From assembly GCA_037044955.1 (NCBI GenBank), contig JBAOHX010000005.1, positions 62,001-126,000 on the forward strand: a stretch of DNA of 64,000 nt, given 5' to 3'. Positions 49,833 through 61,300 of this stretch are shown here, one piece after another. Under the pieces are notes generated by a model. It did not search any database. It had not been told where the DNA came from and saw nothing but the letters and a program-made list of their open reading frames with translations. Numbering within the stretch: the first letter of the stretch is position 1; each line of letters starts with the position of its first letter. The position numbers and the translations under genes are program-made. Source of the stretch: JAJXWB01 sp037044955 (GTDB taxonomy: Bacteria > Pseudomonadota > Alphaproteobacteria > Rhizobiales > Beijerinckiaceae).

Positions 49833-51054
49833 ATGACCGCCGTCGCCATCGCCGCCGACCAGCCCGACAGCTATGCGCGAAAAGCGCTGATCGCATCCGC
49901 GGTCGGCTATGCGATGGACGGGTTCGACCTGCTGATCCTCGGCTTCATGCTGGGCGACATCAACAAGGACCTCGGCCTCACGCAGGCGCAGGGCGGGTCG
50001 CTGGTGACGATGACGCTGGTCGGCGCGGTCGTCGGCGGCATCCTGTTCGGCATGCTCTCCGACAGGTTCGGCCGCATCCGCGTGCTGACCTGGACGATCC
50101 TGATCTTCGCGATATTCACCGGACTGTGCGCGCTGGCGCAGGGCTATTGGGACCTCTTGTTCTACCGCACCATCGCCGGCCTCGGCCTCGGCGGCGAATT
50201 CGGCATCGGCATGGCGCTGGTGGCGGAAGCCTGGCCCGCCTCGCAACGCGCGCGCGCCTCGTCCTATGTCGGGCCTGGGCTGGCAGGCGGGCGTGCTGGT
50301 GGCGGGGCTGGCGACCGTGTTCCTCAAGCCGATCATCGGCTGGCGCGGCATGTTCCTGCTGGGCTTGCTGCCGGCGCTCGTGTCCTTCCTCATCCGCCGC
50401 ACGGTGGGCGAACCGCAAGGCTATATCGAGAAAATCCGCGCCTCGAAGAGCGCGCTGCCGATCGGCCTGCTGGTGAAGGACAGAGAGACTACGCGCATCT
50501 CGCTCGGCATGTTCATCCTCTGCTCGGTCCAGAACTTCGGCTATTACGGCATCATGATCTGGATGCCGAATTATCTCGCCAACCAGTTCAAGTTCGGCCT
50601 GACGAAGTCGGTCACATGGACGCTCGTCACCGTGCTCGGCATGGCCTTCGGCATCTGGCTGTTCGGCCAGCTCGCCGACCGCATCGGCCGCAAGCCCGTG
50701 TTCACCGCCTACATGATCGGCGCCATCGTCTCGGTGCTCGCCTATTCGCAACTGACGAGCGAAAACGCGCTGCTGATCGGCGGCGCGATCATGGGGCTGT
50801 TCGTCAACGGCATGCTCGGCGGCTACGGCGCCCTGATGAGCGAACTCTACCCGACCGAAGCGCGCGCCACCGCGCAGAACGTTCTGTTCAACCTCGGGCG
50901 CGGCGTCGGCGGCTTCGGGCCGGTCGTGATGCTGGCGCTGGCGGCGAGCTATTCCTTCTCGGGCGCGATCGCGCTGCTGGCGATCATCTACGTGATCGAC
51001 CTCGTGGCGTTGTGGACATGCATTCCCGAACGCAAGGGCGCGGCGTTGACTTAG
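49833..51054 (+). CDS. MFS transporter, aromatic-acid:H+ symporter-like (frameshifted)
   Basis: About 406 residues and 12 predicted membrane segments. TM1 carries the DGFD motif (GYAMDGFDLLILGFML) typical of the AAHS group (PcaK-like), and the loop 2-3 signature is GMLSDRFGRIRV. At the GGG run 50271-50273 the frame changes: the first part ends ARASSYV and the second resumes GLGWQAGVLVAGLATVFLKPIIGWRGMF; removal of one G joins them. The remainder has GQLADRIGRKPVF and SELYPTEARATAQN. It stands in the place usually taken by rpsA. Confidence 0.82.
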
Positions 51055-51156
51055 AGCATATCCCGCAAAAGTTGCAGACTTTTGCGACAAGGATATGCGG
51101 CGAAAACAATAAGATTGAGCGCGGCATGCGCTTCCGTGAAAAGGTGACGCGCTCTA
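51052..51156. repeat. 105-base intergenic element with inverted ends
   Basis: Ends are TAGAGC and GCTCTA. Inside are two further inverted pairs, GCATATCC / GGATATGC and CGCAAAAGT / ACTTTTGCG, then an A-rich middle and a right arm. It begins in the MFS stop codon. I know this type as an abundant dispersed element in Hyphomicrobiales. Confidence 0.7.
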
Positions 51157-52068
51157 GCGCGACGACCAACAATCCTCATCCTGAGGAGCGCTGCAGAGCA
51201 GCGCGTCTCGAAGGATGGCCGAGGCAAGAATCGCTGGTGTCGCCGTCCTTCGAGACGCCCGCTTCGCGGGCTCCTCAGGACGAGGATTTGTCACCCCGCG
51301 ACCGGCCGCATCCGCACGCCCGACAGGTGAAAACGCCCCGCCGTGCGGCGCATATCCCCGCGCGTTGGCGCGCTGCAGGACGCCAGCCGGATCGGCGCAG
51401 GCGAAGGTCAGCCCGCCGATGCATTCGGGCGCTCCCTCTGCGACCTGCACGAAGCGAATGTCGGCTTCGGCGAAGCGCAGCATCGGCGCGCCGTCCGCAT
51501 CCTTGTTCACCGGAACCTGAATGATGTCGGCCCAATGCGCGGCGAGTTCGACGGGCTTCGGCGTCTCGACGTCGATCGCGACGATTTTCTTCGTCTGGTC
51601 TGTGCGGCGATGTTTCGTCCAGTCGGTTCCGGCCGGCGCATAGCGCGTCGGGTCCGCATCGCCGCCTGCCGTGTGATTGAACTCGATCATCGCCGCGCGG
51701 CAATCGCGCGGATGCAATTGCACGCCGGTATAGGCCCCGTGCGTGTGATCGACGATCTTCTTCACGCCGATCTTCTCTGCATGCGCGCCGCGCGCGCGCG
51801 GATCGTCGCAGTCGAAGATCGCCATGTAGCCGCCATGGCCCTTCGAGCGCGCGAGAAAGCGGCCGGCGGCCGTGTCCGCCTTCGTCGGCGCGACGATCTC
51901 GATGAACATGTCGCCGACCGGCCACAGCGCGTTCTCGAGCCCGTACTTGCCGACCGCGGGATCGCGGAAGCAAACATCGAGCCCGAGGATGAAGGAAAGA
52001 TCGCTCGCCGCCGGCTCCAGCGCCGGCGCGACGAGGCATACCTGCCGGAAGCGCAGATAGGGCGCCAT
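51154..52068 (-). CDS. VOC-superfamily (glyoxalase-like) protein, C-terminus extended by a repeat
   Basis: A 304-residue protein with two VOC-type modules: residues 1-115 (YLRFRQVCLVAPALEPAASDLSFILGLDVCFRDPAVGKYGLENALWPVGDMFIEIVAPT) and about 125-255 (VQLHPRDCRAAMIEFNHTAGG, then VELAAHWADIIQVPVNKDADG). His and Glu residues suited to bind metal are present, but the reaction is unknown. The last 45 residues (after GGAFSPVGRAD) lie in the repeat at 51171, so the original stop may have been lost. It starts 2 bases after the stop of the enoyl-CoA hydratase upstream, in the same direction. Confidence 0.78.
   Translation of the reverse strand: MAPYLRFRQVCLVAPALEPAASDLSFILGLDVCFRDPAVGKYGLENALWPVGDMFIEIVAPTKADTAAGRFLARSKGHGGYMAIFDCDDPRARGAHAEKIGVKKIVDHTHGAYTGVQLHPRDCRAAMIEFNHTAGGDADPTRYAPAGTDWTKHRRTDQTKKIVAIDVETPKPVELAAHWADIIQVPVNKDADGAPMLRFAEADIRFVQVAEGAPECIGGLTFACADPAGVLQRANARGYAPHGGAFSPVGRADAAGRGVTNPRPEEPAKRASRRTATPAILASAILRDALLCSAPQDEDCWSSR
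51171..51288. repeat. 118-base palindromic repeat
   Basis: Left part CCTCATCCTGAGGAGCGC and GCGTCTCGAAGGATGG, right part the inverted forms GTCCTTCGAGACGC and GGCTCCTCAGGACGAGG. A dispersed element type common in Hyphomicrobiales. It encodes the out-of-family tail of the VOC gene. Confidence 0.75.
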
Positions 52069-52069
52069 T

Positions 52070-52864
52070 TCAGCGCCCCTTGAAGGCGGGCTTGCGCTTC
52101 TCGACAAAGGCCTTCGAGGCTTCCTTGTGATCCTCCGTGGCGGAGGCCAGCGAATGATGCAGCGCCTCCGCGTCGAAGGCGGCCTTGAGCGTTCCGGCCT
52201 CGGCGGCGATGAAATTCTTCTTGATGAGGCCGTAGGTGACGGTCGGCCCGTCCGCCATGCTTCGCGCCAGCGCGCGGGCTTCCTTGAGCACATCGGCATC
52301 CGGCACGGCGCGGCTGACGATGTTGAGGGCCGCCGCTTCCTTGCCCGACAGCACGGGCGACAGGAGGTAGAGTTCGCGCGCCTTGGCGGGCCCGACGAGC
52401 TGCGACAGGAAATAGGTGCCGCCGAAATCGCCTGACAATCCGACCTTGGCGAAAGCGGTGGTGATCTTCGCCGTCTCGCCGCAGACGCGGATGTCGCAGG
52501 CCATGGCGAGCGAGAGGCCGGCGCCGGCGGCTGCGCCCTCGATCGCCGCGATGCAGGGCTTCGGCATTTCATGCAGCAGGCGGGAAGCCTCCATCGACTG
52601 GCGCAGCGTCGCCGCGCGCTGGTCCATCGGCAGGCCGCCGCCCGCGCCGCCGCCGGCCGCGAAACCCTTCACGTCGCCGCCGACGCAAAACGAGCCTTCG
52701 GCGCCCGAGAGCAGCACGCAGCGCACCTGCGGATCGAGCGCGGCGCGCTGGAGGGCGGCGTTCAGCATCGTCAGCATTTCGCCGCTCAGCGCATTCTTGC
52801 GCTCCGGCCGGTTGAAGACGATTTCCAAAACACCGTTGTCGAAGGATTCGATGAGATCGGCCAT
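52070..52864 (-). CDS. Enoyl-CoA hydratase/isomerase (PaaG-like)
   Basis: A 264-residue crotonase-fold protein. Oxyanion-hole motifs SFCVGGDVKGF and IEGAAAGAGLSLAMACD, then TAFAKVGLSGDFGGTYFLSQLVG with Asp in the PaaG position, suggesting isomerase rather than hydratase activity. The ATG at 52864 has GAGAGGAAAC before it. It is co-oriented with and directly upstream of the VOC gene. Confidence 0.88.
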   Translation of the reverse strand: MADLIESFDNGVLEIVFNRPERKNALSGEMLTMLNAALQRAALDPQVRCVLLSGAEGSFCVGGDVKGFAAGGGAGGGLPMDQRAATLRQSMEASRLLHEMPKPCIAAIEGAAAGAGLSLAMACDIRVCGETAKITTAFAKVGLSGDFGGTYFLSQLVGPAKARELYLLSPVLSGKEAAALNIVSRAVPDADVLKEARALARSMADGPTVTYGLIKKNFIAAEAGTLKAAFDAEALHHSLASATEDHKEASKAFVEKRKPAFKGR

Positions 52865-52938
52865 GTTTCCTCTCCGCTGTTCTTGTCGGACAGGATCATA
52901 GGCTGGAATTCCCGAGTGGGAATAGTGGACGTCGATGC

Positions 52939-53013
52939 ATGTCACGCCAGCGAAAGCGGGGATCCAGAGCCATCGTGGCGACCGCTGGATGCCCGCCTTC
53001 GCGGGCATGACAT
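52939..53013. repeat. 75-base palindromic repeat
   Basis: Left arm ATGTCACGCCAGCGAAAGCG ending in GGGGATCCAG, right arm the imperfect inverse CTGGATGCCCGCCTTCGCGGGCATGACAT. It lies between the enoyl-CoA hydratase start and the pbpC stop, another dispersed type frequent in Hyphomicrobiales. Confidence 0.75.
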
Positions 53014-53021
53014 CCGCCGTT

Positions 53022-55250
53022 TCACTCGATCGTCACATGCACGGCCTTCGACGCGCCCGATTGCAACGGCAAGCGCGCCTGGATGCGGTGCGCGCCCGGC
53101 TTCATCGGCCAGTAGACCGGCTTGTCGGGATCGGCGATGGCGAAGGGCTCGCCGTCGACATACCAGACGATCTGTTCCACGCGAGGTTCGACACGCGCTT
53201 TCAGCGTGAGCCGGTTCAGCGACGGCGGCTGTTCGGGATTCGTCCAGATGCGGCTGTTGTTCTCCGGCGTCGAAACGATCAGCCTGACCTCGCCGTTGAC
53301 CGAAGCCGGCTCGGCCGTCCTATAACCTTCTTCGCGCGCCCAGCCGCGCAGGATCGGCGCAGGCGTCTCGATGCTTTCGGCGAGCGGCGGCATTTCGGAA
53401 GGACGCACCCATTCGGTCAGCGTCTGTCCGCAGGCGCCGGTCGAAACCTTGCCGCTCATCGCGCAGATGTCGACGGCGACGCGGCCGGGCGGCGGCGGGA
53501 AGCGGCCGGCCGTGATATCGCCGGGCTTCACGCGATGGATAGCGTCGAGCAGGCCATGCGCGATGCGCGCGGGCGCTGTCGCGCCGCTCACGCCCTTCAT
53601 CGGGCCCGCATCGCCCCGCCCGACCCAGACGCCGACGATGACCTTTTCCGAGAAAGCGACGATCCAGGCGTCGCGATAGCCCTGCGACGTGCCGGTCTTG
53701 AGCGCGACGGGATAATTGTATTCGGTCGGCCCATAGCGCGCGAAGCTGGGCAGACGCGCGACGGGATCGGACAGGAAGGCCGTGACGAGCCGCGCGGAAT
53801 CGACCGACAGCAGACGCCGCGTCTCGCGCGGCGCCTGATCCTTCGCATAGACGAGATCGGCGAGCCTGCCGTCTTCGGCAAGCGCGGAATAAGCGCGCAC
53901 CAGGCTTTCGAGACTGGTCGGCAGCGAGCCGATCGCCATCGAAAGGCCGAAATTTTCCGCCGGCGCTTCGACATTGTGCAGGCCGAGATCGTGCAGGAAG
54001 CGGAAGCTGGTTTCGAGCCCCGTCTGCTTCAGCAGGTTTGTCGCCGGCACGTTGCGGGAATTGGCGAGCGCCTGCCGCGGCAGCAGCGGCCCCAGGAACA
54101 TCCCGTCGGCATTGTTCACGCCCGATGCGCCTTCCGGCAGGTCGGCCATGATGTCGGTCGGCTTGATGACGCCGCGCTCCAGCGCAAGCGCGAAGATGAA
54201 GGGCTTGAGCGTCGAGCCCGGCGAGCGCTGCACGCGCGTGAAATCGAAGGCGCCGGCATGCTTGTCGGCATAGTCCGTCGAGCCGACGCGCGCGAGAATC
54301 TCGCGGCTGCCGCGTTCGACGACGATGACGGCGGCCTGCTCCGCGCCGGCGTCGCGCCAGGGCGCCAGATACTTGCGCGCGATCTTCGTCGCCTGCGTCT
54401 GAAGCGCGAGATCGAGCGTCGCGCGCACGCGCGGATCGTGCTGCGTGGCAGGCGCGATCTTGCCCTCGCGCGCCAGCCGCTCGTAGAGCAGCGCGACATG
54501 CAGCGCGTCGGGCCGCCGCAATGTTTGCGGCGTGTGCATGCGCGCGAGCTGCCTTTTCGCGTCGACGAATTCGAGCGGCGTAACCACGCCCTGCCGCGCA
54601 AGTTCTTCGAGCGCGCGCTGGCCACGCCTGATGGCGCGGTTCATGCCTTCGGGCTTCAGGAGATTCATGCGCGTCGGCGACTGCGGCACGGCCGACAAGA
54701 GCGCGATCTCGGCCCAGGAGAGATCGGCGACCGGCTTGTCGAAATAGAAGCGCGCGGCATGCGAAATGCCGTGGCTGCCATTGCCGTAGGGCACAAGCCG
54801 CAGGTAATGCGCGAGCAGGGCTTCGCGGCCATAGCGGGCGGTGAGCGCAATCGCGGTCGCGGCCTCGATCGTCTTGTTCAGAAAGTTGCGCGGCGCGGGG
54901 TTCTGCATACGCGCGATCTGCATGGCGATGGTCGACGCGCCGGAGCGCTGCCCTTTCCCGCGCGCATTCTTCCAGAGGGCGCGCGCGACGGATTGCGGGT
55001 CGACGCCGATGTGGTCGGCAAAGCGCCTGTCCTCGAGCGCCAGCGTCGCGCGCACGACGCGCGCGGGCGCGCGTTCCAGCGGCCAGTAGCCGTAGTCGGC
55101 GGCATTGCGATCTTCGGCGAACGAGACCTGCGTGATGAAGGCGCCGTTGCGGTCGTTGACGATGAGGGTCGGTTTCGGCGCGGAAAGGTGAGCGCGCGAG
55201 AGAGCGGTGAGGGCGATGGCTACAAAGGACAATGCGACGCCGCAAAGCAA
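53022..55250 (-). CDS. pbpC: Penicillin-binding protein 1C (peptidoglycan glycosyltransferase/transpeptidase)
   Basis: Bifunctional murein synthase. An N-terminal membrane anchor is followed by the GT51 domain (EDRRFADHIGVDPQSVARA, GASTIAMQIARM, EAATAIALTARYGREALLAHYLRLVPYGNG), the transpeptidase with SPGSTLKPF (active Ser), SRN and LKTGTSQGYRDAWI, and a C-terminal BiPBP_C domain (ILRGWAREEGY; WYVDGEPFAIADPDKPVYWPMKPGAHRIQARL). Its start is uncertain: the frame is open to 55454 and overlaps the alpha-2-macroglobulin end, but an 81-base repeat occupies 55280-55360. The TTG at 55250 is given as a plausible start after the repeat. Usual partner of the neighbouring macroglobulin. Confidence 0.9.
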   Translation of the reverse strand: MLCGVALSFVAIALTALSRAHLSAPKPTLIVNDRNGAFITQVSFAEDRNAADYGYWPLERAPARVVRATLALEDRRFADHIGVDPQSVARALWKNARGKGQRSGASTIAMQIARMQNPAPRNFLNKTIEAATAIALTARYGREALLAHYLRLVPYGNGSHGISHAARFYFDKPVADLSWAEIALLSAVPQSPTRMNLLKPEGMNRAIRRGQRALEELARQGVVTPLEFVDAKRQLARMHTPQTLRRPDALHVALLYERLAREGKIAPATQHDPRVRATLDLALQTQATKIARKYLAPWRDAGAEQAAVIVVERGSREILARVGSTDYADKHAGAFDFTRVQRSPGSTLKPFIFALALERGVIKPTDIMADLPEGASGVNNADGMFLGPLLPRQALANSRNVPATNLLKQTGLETSFRFLHDLGLHNVEAPAENFGLSMAIGSLPTSLESLVRAYSALAEDGRLADLVYAKDQAPRETRRLLSVDSARLVTAFLSDPVARLPSFARYGPTEYNYPVALKTGTSQGYRDAWIVAFSEKVIVGVWVGRGDAGPMKGVSGATAPARIAHGLLDAIHRVKPGDITAGRFPPPPGRVAVDICAMSGKVSTGACGQTLTEWVRPSEMPPLAESIETPAPILRGWAREEGYRTAEPASVNGEVRLIVSTPENNSRIWTNPEQPPSLNRLTLKARVEPRVEQIVWYVDGEPFAIADPDKPVYWPMKPGAHRIQARLPLQSGASKAVHVTIE

Positions 55251-55279
55251 TGCGACAGCGGCGCGCCTTGCTCGTTGAC

Positions 55280-55360
55280 CGTCATTGCGAGCGAAGCGAA
55301 GCAATCCAGCGCCCCGTCTCGGGGATGGATTGCTTCGTCGCTCCGCTCCTCGCAATGACG
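55280..55360. repeat. 81-base palindromic repeat, copy 2
   Basis: Same length and ends as the copy at 49727: begins CGTCATTGCGAGCGAAGCG and closes CTCCGCTCCTCGCAATGACG. It lies at the junction of pbpC and the alpha-2-macroglobulin gene and has probably replaced the original start region of pbpC. Confidence 0.85.
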
Positions 55361-55383
55361 GTGAGAGCGATGCGCTGCTCGCC

Positions 55384-58300
55384 TCACCGCGCAACGACAA
55401 TCCGCGCTCCTGCGCTCGCGCCCTGCAGACCCTTCTGGTACATCGTCTCGGCAAGTCCCGCAGGCTGCGTGAAGCTGCCGGGGATCTGCGCCTTCAGCCG
55501 ATAGACGAAGCGATAATTGCCCTTGGGCAGCGCGTCGTAGGCGTAGAAGACGCGGTCGTCGCCGAAGGACGACCATGTCGGCGCCAATGTCGGCGCAGAC
55601 GAGGGCTGCGCTTCGGCGGGCGCGGTCGCAAGGTTCGGGTTCATCGGCTCGAAGCCCGCGGCCAGCGGCAGCGCGATCGCGACATGCGTGCGATCCTGCG
55701 GATTGACGACTTCGACCGTCTCCTCGATCACGTCGCCGACCTTCACGGCGATCGAACCATCGGCGCCCGTCGCCAATTTCTCCGGCGGCGCATTGGCGAC
55801 GATTTTCGCCAGCGTGCGCGAGACAGCGAAACCGTTGGAATAGGCCTGCGCCCTGGCGCCGGGTTCGTTCGACTCATAGCGCGTGTCGACGAGCACGACG
55901 ATCGGATCGCGACCGGTATTGGCGAGCGTGACGGCGCCCGCCGCCTCGCTGACCACGCGCAGCACGGGATTGTTGGCGTCGAGCGTCAGCGCCTTCGCCG
56001 CGCCGCCTTCCGTCAGCGTCAGCGGGATCGGCGCGAGTGGACGGCGCCAGGCGGCGGCGAGCGCGCGCACGGCCGCCGAGGTCGCGTTGGTCGAACCCCA
56101 GCCGTCGCCTTCGCCGAGCCGCATCAGTCCATCGCGCAGCACGGGGAAGCGCGGATCGTCCGGCGCGCCGAGCGCGACGGCGCGCGTCATTTCCGCGAGG
56201 CTGCGCGCCTCCGAGGGCAGGATGCGCGGATCGTCGCTGTCGCCGGCAATGCCGCCGTAGGCCGGCGCGCCGTTGCGCGACACGATCTTCACGCGACCCC
56301 ACATGGTCTCGAGCAGCGAGGCCACCGTACGGCGGTCGACATTGGCCGCGCGCGTCGCGGCGGACGCCATTTCCGCGACGCTGATCGGCGCCATGAAATC
56401 GGCGCGGCGCGCGAGTTCGGCGACATAGGCCTCGTCGAGCTTGCCGCCGTCGGCGAGCGCGGTCAGCGCCTCCACGCGCTCGTACAATTCCTGTCCGCCC
56501 AGCAGGCGCGGATAGTCGGAGCGCAGCGACAGCTTCAGCACATTGGCGAGGCGTTCGGCGAGCTTGTCGTCGATCGGTTCGCCCGCGCGCTTGGCCGCGA
56601 CGAGGAAGGAATACGCCCAGGCGGTGAGCGACACATTGCCTTTCGCGCGAGGCCAAAACGCCACCAACCCGTCCGCATCGATCGCCTGGTCGATGGCGAT
56701 GGCCGTATTCTTCACGTCCTGTCCGATGCGCTTGTCGAGCCCCACGGCCGACATGATCGGCGTGAAGTTCTTGAGCGCGACGCCGGCAGACGCGAGCGAA
56801 ATGCGCTGCTCGGTGCAGCCGTAGGGATATTCCACCAGCGCATCGAGACCGGCGATCAGCCGCACGATAGCGGGATCGGAGGCAATGGCGAGCGTGCGCC
56901 GGAAAGTTCCCGCGCGCACGTCCGCAGGCGCTGCTGCGAGCGTTTTCGACGAACCGGCCGGCACGTCGACGATCTCGTATCGGCGCACGGGCGCGCGATC
57001 CGGCTTCACCGGCAGGGTGAGTTCGACCGCGTCGCGCGCCTTGTCGGCGTCGCGCGTCACGGCGAATGTCAGTTTGATCGGATCGGCGCGATCTTCGCCG
57101 ACAACAGCCTTGGCGTCGAGGCGCGCGGGCTTGCCGCCGTCCCAGGCGAACGCCTGTTCGTTCGCAGCCAGTTTCAAGCCGTCGGCGGCGAAGGTCGCGC
57201 GGCCCGCGCCGCCCGGACCTTCGACGACACGCGCGATGAGGCCGGCGTCGAACGTGTCGCCCGGCCGCACGAAGCGCGGCAACGCGGGCTGCGCCACCAG
57301 CGCCTGACGGATCAGCATTTCGCCGGTCGCAAAGCCGAAGCGGTCGGGACCGCTCACCGCTTTCGCGCGCAACTTGAAGACCGTGAGCGTATCCGGCAGC
57401 TTGATCTTGATTTTCGCGACGCCGTCGGCGCCGATCTTCACGCTCGGCAGATAGATCGGCACGGGCGTGAAATTTTTTCGTACCGAAATATTCGTTTCCG
57501 CGCCCCATTCGTCGAGGCCGGCGTCGCCGCCCGGAATTTCCTCGAGCGGCAGCACGCCGAAAGCCATGTTGCGCGTGTCGCGCGCGGCCATCGTGGTGGG
57601 GCGCTCGACGATGAAGTCGGGCAGCGGATCGAGACGGCGTTCCTTCGCCAAAGACAGCACGGCCTGATCGACCATCCAGAATGTCGCTTCGCCTGAGAGC
57701 GGCGCGCCCTTCTCGTCGCTCAGCGTAATCGTCGCTTCCACCTCCTGCCCGGGTCGCGCCTTGCCGGGCGCGTCGAGCTTGACGTTGACGATGTTCTGCA
57801 CGGGCGTGACCGTCACCCATTTCGTCGCAGCAATGGTCACGGGCTTGCCCTGATCGAAGGGCGCGGAGGAATTCGGCGCCGTATCGGCCAGGCGCCCGCG
57901 CATGATGAGGAAATGCACGGCGAGCTTCGGCATTTCCTCCTTGGCGAGCGTCACCGGGTAACGGCCGAAGCCGTTGTCGATATCGATCCAGTCGTAGCGC
58001 CAGGCGCCCGACGGCTCTTCGACGATGGCGAGCGCGCGCGCCTTCTGGAACGGCGATTGCACGATGAGCGTCGCCGTTTCGCCGGGCGCATAGGCGTCCT
58101 TGTCGGCCGTCACCGTCGCCGTCTGCGACGGCGCGCGCGCCCAGGTGACCGGCGTCTGGCCGCCGACGAAGAAATCGACGCTCACCTGCTGGCGACGGCC
58201 GATCTTGTCGTAGGCTTCGACCTGCACGAGATAGACGCCGGCTTCCTTCGCCTCGAAGGCCAGCTTCTGCGCGTCCTTCGTGCTTGCGACCTTGCGCTCG

Positions 58301-61300
58301 ACCAGCGTGTCGTCGATGGTCTGCGTCACGTATTTCGCGGCGCCTTGCGAGAAATCGCTCGCCTGCAGCGTCGACACCCAGTTGCGCTTGATGAAGCGCA
58401 CGGTCATGTCGAGGCCCTCGACCGCATCGCCCTTGCCGTCGACGGCGATGATCTGCGGTTCGATCGCGCCGGCCTTTTCGACGTAACGCGGCGTCTTCAC
58501 GCCGAGCGCGAAAGGCGGCGTGGCGATGATGTTGACGACGTTGCGCACTTCCGTGTCGTCGTCGCCCGTCACCGTCGCCTCGATCGAATAGCGGCGCGGC
58601 TGCGCGGTCGGCTCGATCGTCGTGTCGAAGGTCATGCGCGAGGCGCCGCCGCTATCGGTGCGGCCGTCGCGTTCGAGCACGGGCGAGGACTTGAATTTCG
58701 CATCGCCGGAAAAACGCGAGTCGGTCGAGAACAGGAAACCTTCGCGGCCCGGCGGCGACCAGACGTGCGGGAATTGCGCGGCGCGCCACTTCACCGGACG
58801 TTCGGCGACGAGCCCGCCCGCGAAATAGCGCGAGACGAGATCGATCGAGAACTGGCTGTCGAGCGCGACCATCTGCGGGGCGTTGAGCACGACCTCGAAG
58901 GTCGGCAGGCGATAGGCCTCCTTCTTGAAGGCCGTTTCGCCGCAGGTCTGCGGTCCGTCGTCGGCCGCGACCTCGCTTTCGCCGTCAGGCTGCTCGGCGG
59001 CGGATTTCGTGCCGTCGCCGCCGTCCTCGACGGAGATCGCGTCCTTGTCGCCTTTCTTATCCCCCTGCTTCTCGTCGGAAGCCTCTTCGCCTTCGTCTTT
59101 CTTCGGCTCCGCTTTCGCTTTCGGCTTGGCGCCGTCCGGTTCGAACTTCGCCGTGTAGTCGCCGGTCGCGGGCGTTGCGACGTCGAACTTGTGATAGAAG
59201 CCGCCGAGCGCATCGACCTTCACGGGGACGCGCCATTCCTGATTGTTCGGACCGTTGACGACGAGCACGCCGCCCTTCTTCGCCGGCGTGAGTTTGCCGG
59301 CGAGATAGTCGCGCACATAGCCCTTGAAATGCACGGGCTCCTCGGGCCGATAGATCGGCCGCTCGGTGAAGACGTGGCAAAGATTCTTCGCAAGCGGCTT
59401 GCGCTCATCCTCGGGATTTGTCGTCCAGTCGAGCCAGCTCTCCTCCGGCTTCGTCCAGTTTTCCTGCGCATAGCGGGAGGGCGCCTCGTCCGGCGCCAGC
59501 GCCAGCGTGTCGAGCCCCTTGGCGACGACGATGCGCTTGATCTCGGCTTCCTCGCGCTTGTCGAGCGCCCAGGAGAATTCGCCCTTCGCGTTCGTCACGC
59601 CTTGCGCGAGCGTGACGAACTTGTCGTCCTTCAATCCTTCGAGCCGAAGTTGCGCGCCTTCGACCGGCGCGGCGCTCGACAGCGACGTGACGACGAAGCG
59701 AACGTTCTTCAATTCCTCGACCGCGGCGAGCGACAGATCCGTCACCTGCACGCGCAGCCAGCGGCGCTTGACGCCGTCCGTGGCGCGCAGGCCGACGAGA
59801 TAGGCGCCGGGTTGTTCCTTGCCCGCGACCTTGGCGAATTGCGCCTTCATGTCGAGGCCGAACTTCGCGTCGACGCCGCCGCGGCGGATCGCCAGTTCGA
59901 CGAGCGTCGAGACGGCCGGCGAACCCAGCGCCTTGATGCGCGCGGCGATGGCGTCGGCTTCGGCGTTGGCCGCATCCTTCCAGGCGCGCGGCTCCTTGCC
60001 GGGCAGCGGCGGGGCTGCGCCGTCCTCGGTCTCCACGCCGTCGCCGGGGAAAGGCCAGAAATCGCGCGAGAGCGGGTCGATCGCATGCACGCGCACGTCG
60101 GCGCGGTCGTAGCCGCGGCCGCGCAACGGCAGGAATTGCGGGCCGAGCCGCTCGACGATGCCGGCGCCGGCGTCCCAGGCGATCGAGGGCTTGTCGGTCG
60201 CAAACGAGAATTTCTGCGCGTAGCTTTCGGCGAGCGGACGCTTGCGCTGATCCGACAGCGCGCCTTCGGCGAGCGCGATCTCGTAGACGCGATCGGACAG
60301 GAAGCGCGCGGTCAGCCGCAAGCGCGAACCATCCGGCTCGACGGAAAGATCGTCGACGGCAGGCGTGATGCGCAACGCTTCTCGCGCGCGAAGTATGTCG
60401 AGCTTTTCGGGCGTGGCGGAGAAGCTCAGCGTCAGCCGGCGCTTCGGCGCGGCCTGGTAGGACGGCTTCTCGTCGTCGGCGCCGGCGTCGCTGTCGGCGC
60501 CGTACGAGGCGCATTGCAACACGTCGTCGCGCTTCGAGCCGCTCCAGCCGCGGCCGCAATCGGCGTCGCCGACCGTGAAGGGCGCGGCGGTGCGCGCGCG
60601 CAATTCGAAGATCGGGTCGTCGAGACCGGGCTCGTCGGAGAGCTTCAGCCGCAGCACGGCGACGCGCCCGTCGGGAATCGAGGAGCGGAAGCGCACGACA
60701 TAGGTCTGCTTGTCGTCGCGCTTGGCGCGTTCGAGCGGACGGATGTCGAAGTCGCGCGCGCCCAGCGCCTGCGCGCCTTCGGGCGAGACGCCCGGCGCCT
60801 TGCGCAATTCGATCGTGATGAGGCGCGCGAGCGCGGCCATGTCGATGGGCTCGACGAAGGTGAGCGCGATCTGGTCGAGATCGGTCACGGGGTCCGCGCC
60901 GTCGGAGGGCGAAGTCGATTCCGGCGCGGGCAGCAGCGCCACCAGTTTCGCGCGCGCATCCTTCGTCTTCACCTCGACGCGCTGCAACGCCTTCCACGGG
61001 TCCGCCGGGCGGAATTGCAGGGCGCGCGCGCCGATCCAGCGCCATTCGCCTGCCGTCTTCGGCGTCATGGTGACGACGCGCTCGGGCTTGTCTTCAGGTC
61101 CGCCCGCGGCCGGCCCTGTATCGGCGTCGAAGAAGATGGTGACGGGGTCCCATGCGCGCAGAAAGCGGTCCGGCACGACGCGCGCGCCATCAGCGCGCAC
61201 CAGCCTGTCGGTCGGAAATTCGGGCGCCGTCGCGGCCGCTTGCGGTTTGGCTGGAGCGGACTTGTTGTCGGCTTGTGCGAAGGCGATCTGCGGAAGGGCA

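Noticed and set aside
52069..52572. 5' extension of the VOC gene through the hydratase gene
   Set aside because: It overlaps the hydratase in another frame and is Arg/Ser-rich; the VOC family start is at 52068.
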